The notes: generated by a model not told the origin, from the letters alone. Shown: positions 46,084 through 59,800, counted from the stretch's first letter. The stretch is 64,000 nt of DNA from Bolinopsis microptera (GCF_026151205.1 NC_087072.1:16445669-16509668); one strand, 5' to 3'. Made by a program: numbers and translations.

Positions 46084-48630
46084 ATGGCTGAAGGATGGCT
46101 TATTCCGAGGACGTTAACGCTCTGTTCTGGCGCGTACACATTTAATAAGAGCGCGATAATTAAGCTGGACATAAAAGGGGACCAGCACACCTACATCGCA
46201 GGTTTCACCTTCATGCTGGGTCTACAAACAGTGCTGCTCAACATGTACGTGTTAGGCTACTACAGGGAGAAGAGGGAGGGGGTCTTCCCCCTGTACTACT
46301 TCATCACCACGCTCTGTAACAGTGTCCTGGGTCTGGACGCTGTCATCCACACCATCCTCCTCCTCCTCTACGTGCTCTACTCCCCTGAAGACACCCCAGG
46401 CTCCCAGAAACTCTTCAACTACCTCATATTTGTTACCTACACGCTCACCTCCACTGCTAGGAACTCCAAGTTGGTCTACAATACTATTCTCATATCGATG
46501 AGAGCAGTCAAGTACTGCAGTCCCACTCATGTCTTCTCAAGGAGGACAAGCTCTGCTGTTATCTTACTGTTCCCCATTGGCTGGATGCTGTTTTTGGCGG
46601 GAACTCTCGACTTCCAGTTCGCTCTTCCAGCAGAGGTACGGTTTAGTCACTCTAGGCTTCTAATTTTATACGACTACTAGGTACTTTTTACTTGTGGTTG
46701 GTATAAGAAATAAGGCAGCTTCTTCATTAATATAAATATTAATATCAAATAAATATTAATAATTCTTCATTGATATAAATACTATTTTACTGTCACAACA
46801 ATGAACACATGTATAGTAGAAGTTAACCGATTTAACTAAAGCATTCTGCTTGACTTGTGCTTTTCATCAAACTTAAAACTTGACCACCAATCAATCTACC
46901 AGGTAAACATGCAACAGTACATCTACTACCCAGAGCGAAACACTAAGAAAAATAGTCTCAGGATAGTGTCCATATGTATCCTGTACGTCCTGCCTCTAGG
47001 CATCATACTCACCAGTCTGGCAGTGTGTCTCTACAAACAGAGACAGAAACACAGAGCGGACTACCTGCACAAACTCAAGGCAGATCAAACCTACAGAGGT
47101 GTGGTCCAGCAGCCAACATACGGTCAGAGCAAGGTTACAGATGTGGCTCTGACGGCGCTGTTACTGGCATGTTACCTGCCTTATGTGGTCCTCATGCTAA
47201 TCGATGTTGCTTACCCTAAATCCGACAAAAGTAAGTTGAAAACCCTTGTCAATCCATTGTTATTTTGTACGAGGCTGACCTTTTGTTTCATACAAATCAT
47301 TTAGATAAAAACATGAGGCCAACCATGTACTATTGTTCACTTGGTTATATTGAATCATTGTTGGATTTTATTATCATACTATCGTCTTTCATAGCGCCGA
47401 TATTGGACTTATCACAATTGGAATAATGATGTCCATATTCATATTGTATATACTACTACTACTACTACTATGTCGGAGCTAAGTCCGATGTACGCCAGAA
47501 AACCCCCTCCATATATCCCTGTCCCGCATCAGGGTTCGCAGTTCCTCTTTAGAGTTTGTCCCAACTTCCTTCAGTAACATAGACAAGTAGCTTTGTCTTG
47601 GTCGGCCTTGCTGTGCTCTACCGTGCGTAGGTTCCCATAAGACTAAATCACTGGCAAGTAGCTCAGGATGTCGGATGCAGTGTCCCGCCATTTTTAATCT
47701 CCTGCTTCGTAACTTGTTTGACAGCCTTGGGAGGCTACCATACAAAGTTATATTGCTGACCTTGTCCTTCCATGAGATACCCAGCACCATACGCAACATC
47801 TTTGTGTATGTCCCGTCCAAACTTTTCTCTTGAGCCTTTGTCAGTGTCCAGGTTTCTGATCCGTAGAGCAGTACTGATTCACAAGCCGCTATGAACAATC
47901 TAATCTTTAGGCTCTTTGAGAGTTTGGATTTCCAGATATCCTTCAGTCTATGTAGGGCACCCCACGCTTTTCCCTTTCTAACCCTTATCTCCCTATCTGT
48001 GCTCTCAATCCAGGAGCCTAAGTAGATGAAATCATCTACATTTTCTATGGCTTCCCCGGATCGACTTTGTAGGTCGCTAGATCGATCCTCCATATTCAGT
48101 GTCATGACCTTGGTCTTGCCTTCGTTTATGTGTAGTCCCACGCTTGCTGCCGCCGATTCTACTCTGAGCAGGAACTGTATATAGTATATTGTGTTACAAT
48201 TAATTTCATTTCAAGTAGAACACATTATAATTGATAATTATGTCTAACAATTTCAGAGCCGAACTGCACCATCTTGTTCATTACGGGTGTAATCCTGCCC
48301 TTCATGAACTCTGCCTTCGATCCGGTCATCTTCATCACTTATAACGTGGAGATGTCCGGCCGGATTTCACTCCGGATGCGCACATTCTCCGGCTCGTGCT
48401 GTAACTTCAGAAGAAGGCACCCGGTTAACGTCCGGTTCGATGTGGACCCTGGGATACGGACGATGACTTTGGGAAACAGCGAGAGGGCGAGGGGCAGCAT
48501 GTGCATTATGAAGAGATGGGAAGACCCCGCTGTTATCGAGTACAAGGATTCGTCGGGCTCGGAGAGCGACAGCAGTTTGGAGAGCTTCGAGCACTATGTA
48601 AAGAAACACAAATCTAGAAGGTACAGATAA
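46084..48630 (+). CDS. Rhodopsin-like GPCR, orphan, three exons, 417 residues
   Basis: Exons 46084-46635, 46903-47230 and 48257-48630 join in phase. Seven membrane segments are visible. TM1 is YIAGFTFMLGLQTVLLNMYV, TM2 surrounds TLCNSVLGLDAVIHTILLLL, and TM3 ends ILISMRAVKYCSP, with MRA-VK in place of the E/DRY motif. TM4 is around LLFPIGWMLFLAGTL, TM5 around SICILYVLPLGIILTSLAV, and TM6 is LTALLLACYLPYVVLMLID, with the CxxP-like CYLP. TM7 contains FMNSAFDPVIF, a DPxxF form of NPxxY. The second loop is short. The C-tail (about 90 residues) is basic, then rich in Ser/Asp (DSSGSESDSSLES) and ends HKSRRYR, with likely phosphorylation sites. Ligand and G-protein coupling cannot be read from sequence. 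Intron 2 holds an antisense LINE fragment. Confidence 0.88.
47450..48175 (-). mobile_element. RTE-like LINE fragment, copy 2, antisense in GPCR intron 2
   Basis: A 220-codon minus-strand frame (47,479-48,141) gives the C-terminal part of ORF2: VDDFIYLGSWIESTDREI, the FIAACESVLLYGSETWTL block, LDGTYTKMLRMVLGISW, RRLKMAGHCIRHPELLASDL, GRPRQSYLSMLLKEVG and DRDIWRGFSGV. It ends with an ACT/CTA microsatellite at 47,450-47,472, the element's 3' tail. It is the same family as 26,760-27,975 and less decayed. The 5' truncation removed the RT catalytic region. Confidence 0.88.
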
Positions 48631-49217
48631 GGCACATGTTCCGTGTTAAAACAGCTACTGAGACATGTCTTCAGACCAAGTCCTTCTCACCACGTTCCAA
48701 CCGGGGTCGAGGGCAAGAGAGCAACAACTTCAAAGATGGAAGGGAGTGATGACTGTGATAATGATGACTGTACAACAATTTTACGAAAAGTCTGAAGTGA
48801 TTTGATGAATTAATGAATTAATGTTATCTATATATATATTGTAAAATTACTATTCTATTTACCGATTTAATTATTGTAACATTAATTAAGCGTCTAGTCA
48901 AACTGATTTCAGGGATATGAGTGCTATAATGAACCGTAAATCTCAATCCATTCGTGTATCTGCTATTCTTGAGTTAAACATTCCTATAACCATCTGCATC
49001 GTCAGAGTTATGTACGCTGTTTAAACCAGTGGATACTTCTTCCTTCTCACTCTCCTTCACACGGATAGGTTCAACTTCTTCTGACCTGTAAAAGGTATCT
49101 TTTAGTTTCAGTGAGTGCGAAAAAAAAAAGAATTTTACCAAATACCAAACCGATCAAGGGGATCTTGAAGCAGACTGAATTTTTTTGTGCTAAGTAAAAC
49201 GGCTCTAGGGATAATTC
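48631..49217. other. Convergent intergenic region
   Basis: 3' flanks of the GPCR (plus) and the SLC9B gene (minus). No gene seen. Confidence 0.5.
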
Positions 49218-52200
49218 CTATAAATAGAAGTGTAGTCTGTACTTAAAGTCTAGTAGACGAGGTCCGAGTAGAGAAATGAGAGCAGCACCAGGTGGGGAGG
49301 TGACGATAATAGCCAGCACAGCTACACACAACACTGTTACACCGTACAACTCTGCTGTCTTGTCTCCTGGGAGGGTCTCTCGTACTCTGTCAAGAGCTAT
49401 TGACCCAATAGCAGCCTGAAAAGGGAGCATGTCGGTTATCTGGAACATAAGAGAGTTTCAGAACTTGAAAAGGGAGTTTCAGAACAGTTATAACAGCTAA
49501 TTATAAATTATTACAGTCAATAATAGATTATCAACCAAGGAAAACTTAGAGAAATACATGGATAATATACCTGCACAGTAGCTTTGGGAGTCCAAGAGGC
49601 GCACATAAACAGTTTCTCACTAAGATGCAGGGAAGAGCAGTGGACGGAGAGGAACGCCACCCCACATCGTAGCAATACTCCCACTATTAAACAAACCACA
49701 CCGTAACCTGGTCATTTAAACTCTTCCAGATTTAAAGAATACACAATAACATATTGCTAATTCACTATCCTAAAGTAGCAAATGATCAGAGTTAACAGGC
49801 CTCATTCTCCAACTCACCGACTATCTTATAGTTGAGTAAAGAAAGTTCCACCTGAGCTCCGACCAGAGTGAAGAGCAGAGTCTCCCCTACCAGCCATAAC
49901 TTCTGTAGAGACGCTGATATCTCAGTCTGTTGGGGTGACAAGGTGAGAGGTGATAAATACTGCCGACAAGGATAGTGAGCTACAAATTAAACTTTATCAG
50001 TCCATTGGATAAATTTATTAACAAATAAAAGTGAAAGTAAAAGACTTAAAAACCAGCGGCTCCTACCTTAGTCTGCCAGGTTTGAGCAGCTACAGTAGAC
50101 ATAACAAGAGCAGCCAGGACCCCTGCCCCAGCGAAGGTAGCCCTCTTTAGCCCAAACACACAGCTGAACCCCACCATGGTGAGAAGGAGGGTCTGTACTG
50201 ATGCCTGGTGAGGGGAGTGGGGAGGCAGGTGGGACAGGATGTACCCTAGTACCACACCACATACTCCACCTAAATGTAGGGTCTCTTAAAACTATGTCTT
50301 GGTAAGTGGTATAAATTGCTAATTATCGTTATTACAAGTGGGTCATATGCTAGAGAAGTCATACTAACTCGTCATCTAAAAATCCTGTACTGTAATGTAA
50401 AAGTGTAAAATAATATATTCTGGAGAAGAACGCAAACTAACCCAAGACGACCTCAATAGGCCCCTCCATGATAACCATAGCAGCATGAGTACTCTCCGGG
50501 AAGACAAATTTGAGGGCTACACTGAACCCGGTGATGGTAAAGGCGTTATCAGCAGTTGCAGCAGCCATGAGAAGGGTAGGGACTCCTGCTCTGTTTCCGT
50601 ATCCCCTGTCTATCAGGGACAACATACTAGGGATCACCACTGCCGGGGATACTCCAGCTATCACAAACCTGGGATGGGGGTTACTATCACAAACCTGGGA
50701 ATTGGGATGGGGGTTACTTTCAAAAACCTGGGATGGGGGTTACTATCACAAACCTGGGATGGGGGTTACTATCACATACCTGGGATGGGGGTTACTATCA
50801 CATACCTGGGATGGGGGTTACTATCACAAACCTGGGATGGGGGTTACTATCACAAACCTGAGATGGGGGTTACTATCACAAACCTGGGATGGGGGTTACT
50901 ATCACAAACCTGGGATGGGGGTTACTATCACAAACCTGAGATGGGGGTTACTATCACATACCTGGGATGGGGGTTACTATCACAAACCTGGGATGGGGGT
51001 TACTATCACATACCTGGGATGGGGGTTACTATCACAAACCTGGGATGGGGGTTACTATCACAAACCTGAGATGGGGGTTACTATCACATACCTGGGATGG
51101 GGGTTACTATCACAAACCTGAGATGGGGGTTACTATCACAAACCTGGGATGGGGGTTACTATCACAAACCTGGGATGGGGGTTACTATCACAAACCTGGG
51201 ATGGGGGTTACTATCACATACCTGGGATGGGGGTTACTATCACATACCTGGGATGGGGGTTACTATCACAAACCTGGGATGGGGGTTACTATCACAAACC
51301 TGAGATGGGGGTTACTATCACAAACCTGAGATGGGGGTTACTATCACAAACCTGGGATGGGGGTTACTATCACAAACCTGGGATGGGGGTTACTATCACA
51401 AACCTGGGATGGGGGTTACTATCACATACCTGGGATGGGGGTTACTATCACAAACCTGGGATGGGGGTTACTATCACAAACCTGAGATGGGGGTTACTAT
51501 CACAAACATGGGATGGGGGTTACTATCACAAACCTGGGATGGGGGTTACTATCACAAACCTGGGATGGGGGCTACTATCACAAACCTGGGATGGGGGCTA
51601 CCTTTCTATTGGAATATTGTGTAAATGTGTGTTATTGGACTGATCGACAGTGATAATAGAGCTCTTAGTTGTAGTAAGATTTATAGGTTTTAGAAAGGAT
51701 GAAGAAGACGGTGTTACCCGAGGAGAAAAGCCCAGTTCCAAGGAAGGTCTAGAAGAGGTCGGGAAACACAGGCAATTATAATGACCTCCACAACACAAGG
51801 TAGTACTGACAAACACGCTACCAGCATCTGAGTATTAGTTATATTAATTGATTAATTAAGTGGAATAATCAATTAGGTAAATCAATAACAGCTAACTTTA
51901 TCGTCAAACGTTTGACAATGACCAAAGTCCAAACCTTCTTCGACCCCCAAAATAAAGAATTTTTTCTTAAACTACATGTAGTTTTTACTATGTACATGTA
52001 TAGTAAAAAGGTAGGTTGGAGCTATTGATAAATATAGGATACAAAGAATAATGCGAATTAAAAAACACACCTTGTTTTTACGAAGAATGTCCAACCTAAG
52101 TCCCAACCCAGCTCTAAGAAGCAGAATAACAAAAGCCCCGGTTCGGAGAGCAGAGGACCATTTCACGTCTATATCACCTGCTACATTTATCTTAGGCACG

Positions 52201-53485
52201 TTCCTGCGGAGAGGTGTTCACTGTTCATTACATTACAATGTAAGGGACTAAATACGACTAAATAAAATGGATAATGAAGGAGATAGGAATTAGGAGATTC
52301 TAATATTACAGGATCTCTCGTAAAATTCCAAAATTTAAACGCTCCATTTGGAAAATTTGAAGATTTTAAAACCTGAAAAGAATTCCCGATGCGATCATCC
52401 CGATGAGAGGTGGAATGTTGACGAGACCAAGCAACATTCCCAGGAGTTTCCCGCAAACGCAGGATACCAGGATACCTAAGTGCCATAAATCATAATCCCC
52501 ATAATTCATGTAAAATGTATAGATAACTAACATATTTCTCCCAATTTGGTAGGATTGGTCACCCCTTTGGTTTTCATCTACTAGAACTCAATATTAAATT
52601 GATTGTAAGCGTAGCATTTTTGCACAACTTTCACCATTTCATGCTAAATTCATTGATGCCTTTTTTAGGTATATGTAATATGTTGCAGTTTCTTATCATT
52701 CTAATATTAGTTGAATTTAGGTCCGGTTTGTTTAATTTACAGCTGAATGGCCACATGGTGCCATAGCGAAGGCAAGTCATGTATCATCATGAAATCGTTC
52801 AAAGATTACATAATCCGAACTTCTCGATAACACTGAACTAAATTCCCAAGAAAGCCCTGTCCTATGTACTACACTCATTATACAGAGAGTATTGCGTAAT
52901 AGGAGAGTACATTGAATGTATTAGAAACTGTCAACACCAGTACATGGAGGCCGGGCAGTGAATTCAAAAAGTCAGCTACATTATACAATATACATGTAGA
53001 CTGCGGACTAGAAGGTACATTTTACAATATACAGACTACGGACTAGAAGATAAATTATACAATATACATAGACTGCGGAATAGAAGGTACATTATACATA
53101 CCTTTCTTCGTTTAATTATGGCGGGTTAAATTAATGGCCAAATAATCAATGTGAATTTGATGTACGGGCAGTACCTGCTATAATCTGCACCAGGCCACGA
53201 AATTTAAAAAAGATGCTCACCGAAGATGTTGGAGTCAGGGAGACACTCATCTCCGAGTACGGACCAACAGGAGGTCCACCCTAGCACTAGGAGCAACACC
53301 ACTGTAGTAACCTGACGTGGTGAACCAAATTGGAAATGGCAGATAACTTATTTTTTAGTGAACAATTTAAGTAGCCAGAGATTTGAAAGTTGTACAAATA
53401 GCAAGATGTGTAACTTCACCTCTAAAACAGTTTTCCCAGTAGCAGACTTAGACCACTGAAGAAATCTTGACTTGAAACTAGACAT
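49218..53485 (-). CDS. SLC9B: SLC9B (NHA)-type sodium/proton antiporter, complete, 458 residues
   Basis: Ten exons join in phase: 53420-53485, 53221-53311, 52373-52475, 52071-52203, 51718-51827, 50442-50668, 50067-50269, 49818-49926, 49571-49707, 49218-49415. The protein follows SLC9B2 (NHA2) block by block: WSVLGDECLPDSNIFG, GKLLGMLLGLVNIPPLIGM, KWSSALRTGAFVILLLRAGL, LPWNWAFLLGFVIAGVSPAV, GVPTLLMAAATADNAFTITG, LVGAQVELSLL, WTPKATVQAAIGSIALD and SPPGAALISLLGPRL. SLC9B proteins are multi-pass CPA2-type Na+(Li+)/H+ antiporters of plasma or organelle membranes. The N- and C-tails are very short. The catalytic Asp-Asp pair of human SLC9B2 (D278-D279, from memory) is Asp-Asn here (ADN in TADNAFTITGF). 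The intron before exon 6 is filled by a minisatellite that copies that exon's splice acceptor. Confidence 0.93.
50669..51602 (-). repeat. 26-bp minisatellite, about 35 units, built from a splice acceptor
   Basis: Plus-strand unit: CCTGGGATGGGGG followed by TTACTATCACAAA. Variants have CATAC for CAAAC or CTGAG for CTGGG. One irregular unit near 50,691 has an extra ATTGGGAT. On the gene's strand each unit reads TAACCCCCATCCCAG then GTTTGTGATAG. These are the last 15 intron bases and the first 11 exon bases at the acceptor of SLC9B exon 6 (exon end at 50,668). Because 26 is not a multiple of three, all plus-strand frames through it are artefacts. Confidence 0.95.
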
Positions 53486-53898
53486 CGTGCACTGTGAGAG
53501 ACTGAAATCTAGATGCTCGTTAACTCTGCAGAGCAAAACAAAACACTGACGCGATCAATGAACACAGTTTTAGTACATTCTGAGCTTCAGAAATACGATC
53601 TACTACTTTTCAAGTTCTAGACTTTTTCAGGAAATAGCTGAAATCATACTTCAGATTATAACACTTTTAAGTCGTCATTTCCTCCTTGCAGTTTAAATAG
53701 TGAAATAATGCAGTAAATAACTCTTCTTTATTTTTTAAACTTTTTAAAACTGAATTAATTATTAATACAATAAAAGCAGTTCAATTAAAAACCCAAATCT
53801 AAAAGAATTCTCCCGAATTTGCGATGATAGTGACGATGTTCAACAGTCCGTGACATCAAGAGGGGGTTTCTCTGCATAAGATGATTTTAACTGAATGC
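53486..53898. other. Intergenic between SLC9B start and PA28-gamma 3' end
   Basis: Contains the SLC9B 5' region and PA28-gamma 3' untranslated region. No other gene seen. Confidence 0.5.
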
Positions 53899-56800
53899 TC
53901 AGTAGAGGTTCGAACTCATTTGACTCCTCGGCTGCTTGATCTTCTCCAGGTTTTTGTTGATGATATCAAACATACAACACTGTGGGTACGTAGAAGTTGA
54001 AAAAAAAAACAAGAAAACTAGAAAATAAAACTATTGCAAAATTTAAAAACAGAAGAAAACACGAAACTGAAGAAGAGAGTTACACGCTAGATATTCTGAG
54101 AGGTACTCACATAGATCATCTTGAGCTCGTTAGTGAACACTCGGATATGCAGAAACTGCTTCTCGTCTAACTCGGTCAGGTACTTTACGTAATCTTCCTG
54201 CAAATAATCAATATCACAATAATGATTAACTTACTTTGGTCCAACATTAACAGAACATAGTATAATTACAATTAATTCCGCTAGTTAAACCACTAAGTCA
54301 CCTGATTTACAACTGGAGACTAAGAAACTTTGGTTACTAACCAAGTGCGGGTATTTGACGATCTTAGAGGAAACTTTCCCCCGCGTGACGAAGTACCTGA
54401 AAATTCCACGTGTTATGTCCGAAAATTTAGGGAGACTGTAAAATATGGGCAGTGAACAGATTCATAGAAGAATTCCTGTTAAAAAATCAATTCTTACCGA
54501 GACATATCATCGAAGGAGCCCTTTGCAAATTCACAAAATGTTGATACTTCAGAGATTGTCTCTTCCTGAAAGACAAAGGATAAAATCTAATGTCAATCTT
54601 TATTTGAGTCTTTACTAAAAAAGGCGGGAAGATGAAACTACGAATAAGCAGAAATATAAAAACTGTAAATTGCTCAAAGTTTAAGTCTCTACGAATATTA
54701 TACCATCGAATTGACCAATATGTGACGACAAGCTGTAACTGCTAATGACCTGACCATTTACAAATACCATAAGGTCACTTGTCACTTGATGACGCAACGA
54801 CATTTGTCAAATTTTTCCTAAGGCCAACAAACGAGAGTCTGCTAAGGACAATTTTGATGTATGATGGTTGATTGTACTTTGATAATTTCGGAATTATAAC
54901 GAACTTTAAAGCAGTTATCCTTCCGAGTTACGACATCAGGGTGTTAACATAAACACAGACCACGCACAAGCTAAGACTGTGTAATAACTAGCGCGCGTTT
55001 ATCGCTAACTAAACGCGCGAGCCGAATGCTGAAAAAGTATACACAAAATTTAATTGCGCGCCAGATTCAAGTTCAGTTGTTAAAGACCCTTTAAATGAGG
55101 CACGACAACTCACAACTGTGTTCCGCTTGTCAATTATGTAACTTGATACTATTGTTTAAGTAATACGAGAGAATATTAACACGAAATAGATGTCATGTTC
55201 AAAACCTCATTGGTCTGATTTGGAGGCCGGGAAATTTGTCTGAACATTATGTAATAAAACAACGAATTGAGCTTATAAAGCTATCTATCTACATATTATA
55301 TTATGTACATAACTCATGTCAGAGAGTTGAAGACAAAGAACGGCTCCAAAAATATGGTTATAAAGCTGTTACCTGAATTGAAACGCCAAAGTTGTTGCCA
55401 TCTTCTATCTTTGGTATGAGTAGTTGTATCCACATCTTTATCTGGTTGAATGATATTTTGTTAAATTATTGAAGTTTTTTTTTTAAACGATAAAAAAGAC
55501 TAAATTTCTTAAATGTAGGAAGTAAAATTCAAAGTTAACAACATGCATTGTCTGTTCCTTTGAGAATTAGCACACAGTCGGATTATATAAGAGTAATGTA
55601 AGAATATTCCTGAATACTTGACATTCTAATGCAGCAGTAAACGCATCACTCATAATGTGGAGAGCTTTCATTTGGTAATATAACCTAGGCCAGGTAACCT
55701 TCCCTTGATGTAACTCAGAAAACTTAAACAAAATAATTTAAAAAGAAGTAATTACCAAAGAAATCGACACCACTGATTAGGGTCATTTGAATAATGAATA
55801 TAATACTGTTTTTGGAGTGAACGTCACACATTATGTTGGTTTCATAATCAGGATCTTATTTCAGCGCATTGAAAGATTGGGTTCATCAATAAAATAATAA
55901 TAATAAAATTTGGTAGCTTAAACACAAACTCTAAGCCCAGTGGATAAACCACAAAACTTATGCTCTATTGTGTGAAACAAAGATACTAGATCAAGATAAC
56001 TATCAAGGAGTGTATGCATAGGACATAAAAAGTTTTGGAACGAAGATGACATGCTTGTGAAGCGAGCTAACAGTCTAATTGCTAATAAGTTCAAAAAGAT
56101 CATGACATTAGGTTGCATCCTAAACAGTTTAAGCAAATAACATAAAGTTATTATATTGTCAATTAATCGCTCATGCCATAACTTTTCTTAAACAGGTGAG
56201 TTTTTAATAATGTTTTGAACAGATCAACATCGGAACAAGTCTTAATTTCAATTGGTAGTTGGTTCCAGATTTTCGGAGCAACAGTCTGAAACGCTCTTGG
56301 GTGTGATCTTGTAGATCCGACGGGTAGGTGTAAGGAGGAAGTTCTTCTGCTACTCGAACTAACAAATGTTACTAGATCACACAGATATGCAGGAGCAACA
56401 CCATTGACTGCTTTGAAAATCAGTAAGCATAACTTAAACTCAATCCTCTCCTTCACCTTGAGCCAATGAAGGGATTTGAGCTTCTCCTCGACTGAGTCTC
56501 TCTTCTTTAATCCAAAAACCAGACGGCATGCTCGGTTCTGAATGTTCTGCAGCTGCGTAATTGAGGCTTGACTACAACCATAGTAAAGTGCATTGCAGTA
56601 GTCAAGCGATGAGATTACAATTGCTTGAGTCAGTGTTCCCATCTGTTTGGTTGTTAGGAATGTTTTCATCTTAGCAAGGTCTCTTAGTTTCAGAAAACAG
56701 GATGTTTTAAGTTGCTTGATTTGCTCACCAAAGTTTAGTTGAGAGTCGAGACGAAATCCGAGGTTCTTTGCAACAGGTGACAGCCTGACACACGTCTCAG

Positions 56801-59800
56801 AGTTAACAAACACGCCCCCTATAGACAGCTGCTGGAGGACAAGCGGTGTCCCAAAGACAAGAATCTCAGTTTTTCCTGCATTGAGCTGTAGATAATGTTT
56901 TTTCATCCAGTCATTAATTTCTTGGAAACATTTGGGAACATCGTTGATAAGGACGGTGGGCTCCTCGTTTGGCTTGAAACTTTTATACAGCTGATGATCG
57001 TCGGCGTAACCCTGGATGGAGAAGTTCAAATCATGTGCTGCTGAGTACAAAGAGCGAATGTAGATGTTGAACAGGACCGGACCCAGCACAGAGCCCTGTG
57101 GGACTCCAAACTTAATCACTATCTCATAAGATTCCTCATTTCCAACTTTAATCGTTTGACATCTACCTGTGAGGAAGCTGCTGAACCATTTCCAAGCTGT
57201 CCCTGTTATTCCCAACTCATTTCTGAGGATGTTCAGTAGTTTGCAGTGGTCAACTGTATCAAAAGCTGCGCTGAGATCTAGGAGAAGAACAACAGTTGCC
57301 TTGCTTTCTGTAGATGCAATGAGTAGATCGTTAACAACTCTCACAAGCAGAGTCTCGGTGCTGTGTTTTGATTTGTATCCAGACTGCTGTGGGATGTTCA
57401 GGTTGTTGTTTTCTAGATGTTCATTTAGACGCCTGAGCACTACTCTTTCTATCAACTTGCCCACAAAACTAAGGTTAGATATTGGTCTGTAATTCTTGAG
57501 ATTATCACTATCTAATCCCTGGCCCTTGATCAGGGGTGTGATATGAGCTAGTTTAGCGCCATCAATACTGCCAGAAGATAATGAAGCATTTACTATGTCA
57601 ACTAAGACGGGTAGTAGAACCTCAAGGTTTTCTTTAAAGATGTTTGCAGGTAGAGGGTCAATTGAAGAAGACTTGATCTCAGATGCCTTGATTATCTCCT
57701 CTAGTTCTTCTAGAGTAGTTGGAGAGAACTCAGCTAGTTTTTCTCCGCAGTAAGAGGGCGTTTGATTGTCAGACTCCACATGATCAAAGTTATTTCGTAT
57801 TGCCTTTATTTTCTCCTGAAAATATACGTTAAAGTTTTCGACTGTATCCTTGAGAGACTCCGACGAAGGCAACACAATGCTTTTATCCCGATCAAGAAAG
57901 GTGTCCACAAATCTAAAAAGACTCTTAGAAGAATAGGAGTGCTTTATGAATTCGACTTTGAAAAACTCATGTTTCTTCCTGTCTGAGAGTTCTGTGCACT
58001 GCTCTCTGATTGATTCATAGTGTTTCTTGTCAGTTAAAGATCCGGAGATTTTCCACTTTGTCTCGGCTTTTCTTCTTTGGCTTCTAAGTGCTTTATATTC
58101 ACCATCGAACCAAGGGGCAGACTTACGTTCTTTGATTTCCTTTGTGAGGAGAGGAGCATGGTTATTCAGCACAGTTAGGCACTTAGAGTTGTATAGGCTG
58201 ATGCGGCTTTCAAATGACGGCATTTCAGCTTGTGATAGACCCTCAGATCCATTACAGTAACCAATTCCTCAGCAAGATTATCCGCAAAACAATTTTTGTC
58301 AATTTCTTTGACATTTCTGAATGTGATAACTTTTTTCTTGTTGAGATTGCTTGCAACTGTTTTTGTGAGGCTAAAAGTAACCGGGAAATGGTCACAGTTT
58401 GGGAACATTTCCGAGGTGTGCGAGTCTACTGTGACACTCTTTGGATTGACTATCTGATGGGAGGAGATTACAACATCCAGAATATGTCCTTTGTTGTGAG
58501 TTGGATCTCTCACGTATTGATGCAGTCCATAGCTGGCCAATACTTCAGTCAGTTTGGCCGTGTTTCTTGATTTATGATCATCCAAATGAATATTAAGATC
58601 ACCACAGATTAAAAACTTCTTGTATTTCATGAATATGTTCCCAATAAACTCATCCAAATCTTCAAAAAATACATCAGTCAATGACCCTGGTCGGTAAACA
58701 CAAGCACAGAGGACAGTATCACCCGATGAGTCTCGAAATTTGCCTAAAACTGCTTCAAACGTATCTCCACACTTATCAAACACAGGAGTAAGGTTCAAAT
58801 CACTTGAATTGTAAATAATTCCAACTCCTCCGCCTCTGCATTTAGCAGAGTCTTTCCTGATGTAGTGAATCAAGTTATAGCCGTAAGACTTGATGGTAGC
58901 AGTAACATCATTCTTCATGCTGGTGAGCCAAGTCTCAGTGACAAAAAGGACAGAGATTCCTTGGTCGATTATAGATTCCATGATTGGTTGAATCTTATTA
59001 TTGAGAGATCTCACATTCCAGCAACAGCCAAGAATCTCCGCCGGAGAGGATTTCAGACCACTGCTTACAAGTTTTTTGAACTGTAGTAATTGATAGTTTT
59101 GCGGAGATGCTGCTGTTCAGCAACATAAGCTGGACATGTCCTATCAAATGCCGTGTGTGTGTTTCTTTCATCCCGATACTTGCCCTTAGAGCAGTTAATG
59201 CAGCATGGGATAGGACTATTAGTTTTCTTTTCTGGACAATCTTCTGACGTATGATTCTTGGAACAATAACCACAAATAGCTTTTTCTGATTCACACTCCG
59301 ACCTGTAGTGTCCAAAACCTTGGCAGTTGTTGCATCGTTTTACATGAAATTGATCATAAACTTTGCAACTAAACGAACTGATGTATAGCCGATCTCCCTG
59401 TTGTTCTATGATTTTCCTGATATTGTTACTAACTCGTATAGTAGCTTGATGCTTGCTGCTGTTTTTGATCTGAGGTTTAACTTTTAGTACAGAAAATGTT
59501 TCACCCTGGGATTTTAATGCCTTAATGTTGGGGTGAGCTTGAAGGAGCAGGTCTTCTAGATCTTCTTCAGAATAATTATCAGCAAGGTTAGCAACAGAGA
59601 TTGTGGGCAAACGTTCTGGTGGCTGGTGCGTTTTCATATCTGGAAGTTGCTGGGATACTTTCTTGACAAGATTTTCCCTGTCAGCCGTTGTCGGACACAC
59701 AACCACAATGTCCCCATTCTTGTTGACATACCGTTTGTCAGCATGAATGGCGTTGTCTTTGATGATTTTGTCAACTTCTTCTTGGCGATCTTTTGCTTGA

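Noticed and set aside
46252-46530. Minus-strand 92-codon frame
   Set aside because: Antisense of the first exon of the GPCR.
50669-51602. CRISPR array
   Set aside because: Units are contiguous with no unique spacers, and the DNA is eukaryotic.
50485-51643. Several long plus-strand frames with a 26-residue repeat (GVTITNLGWGLLSQTWDGG)
   Set aside because: They are the 26-bp minisatellite read through. Because 26 is not divisible by three, all three frames stay open. There is no start context and the region is intronic on the other strand.
57169-57986. Plus-strand frames of 107 and 74 codons
   Set aside because: Antisense of LINE ORF2 reverse transcriptase.
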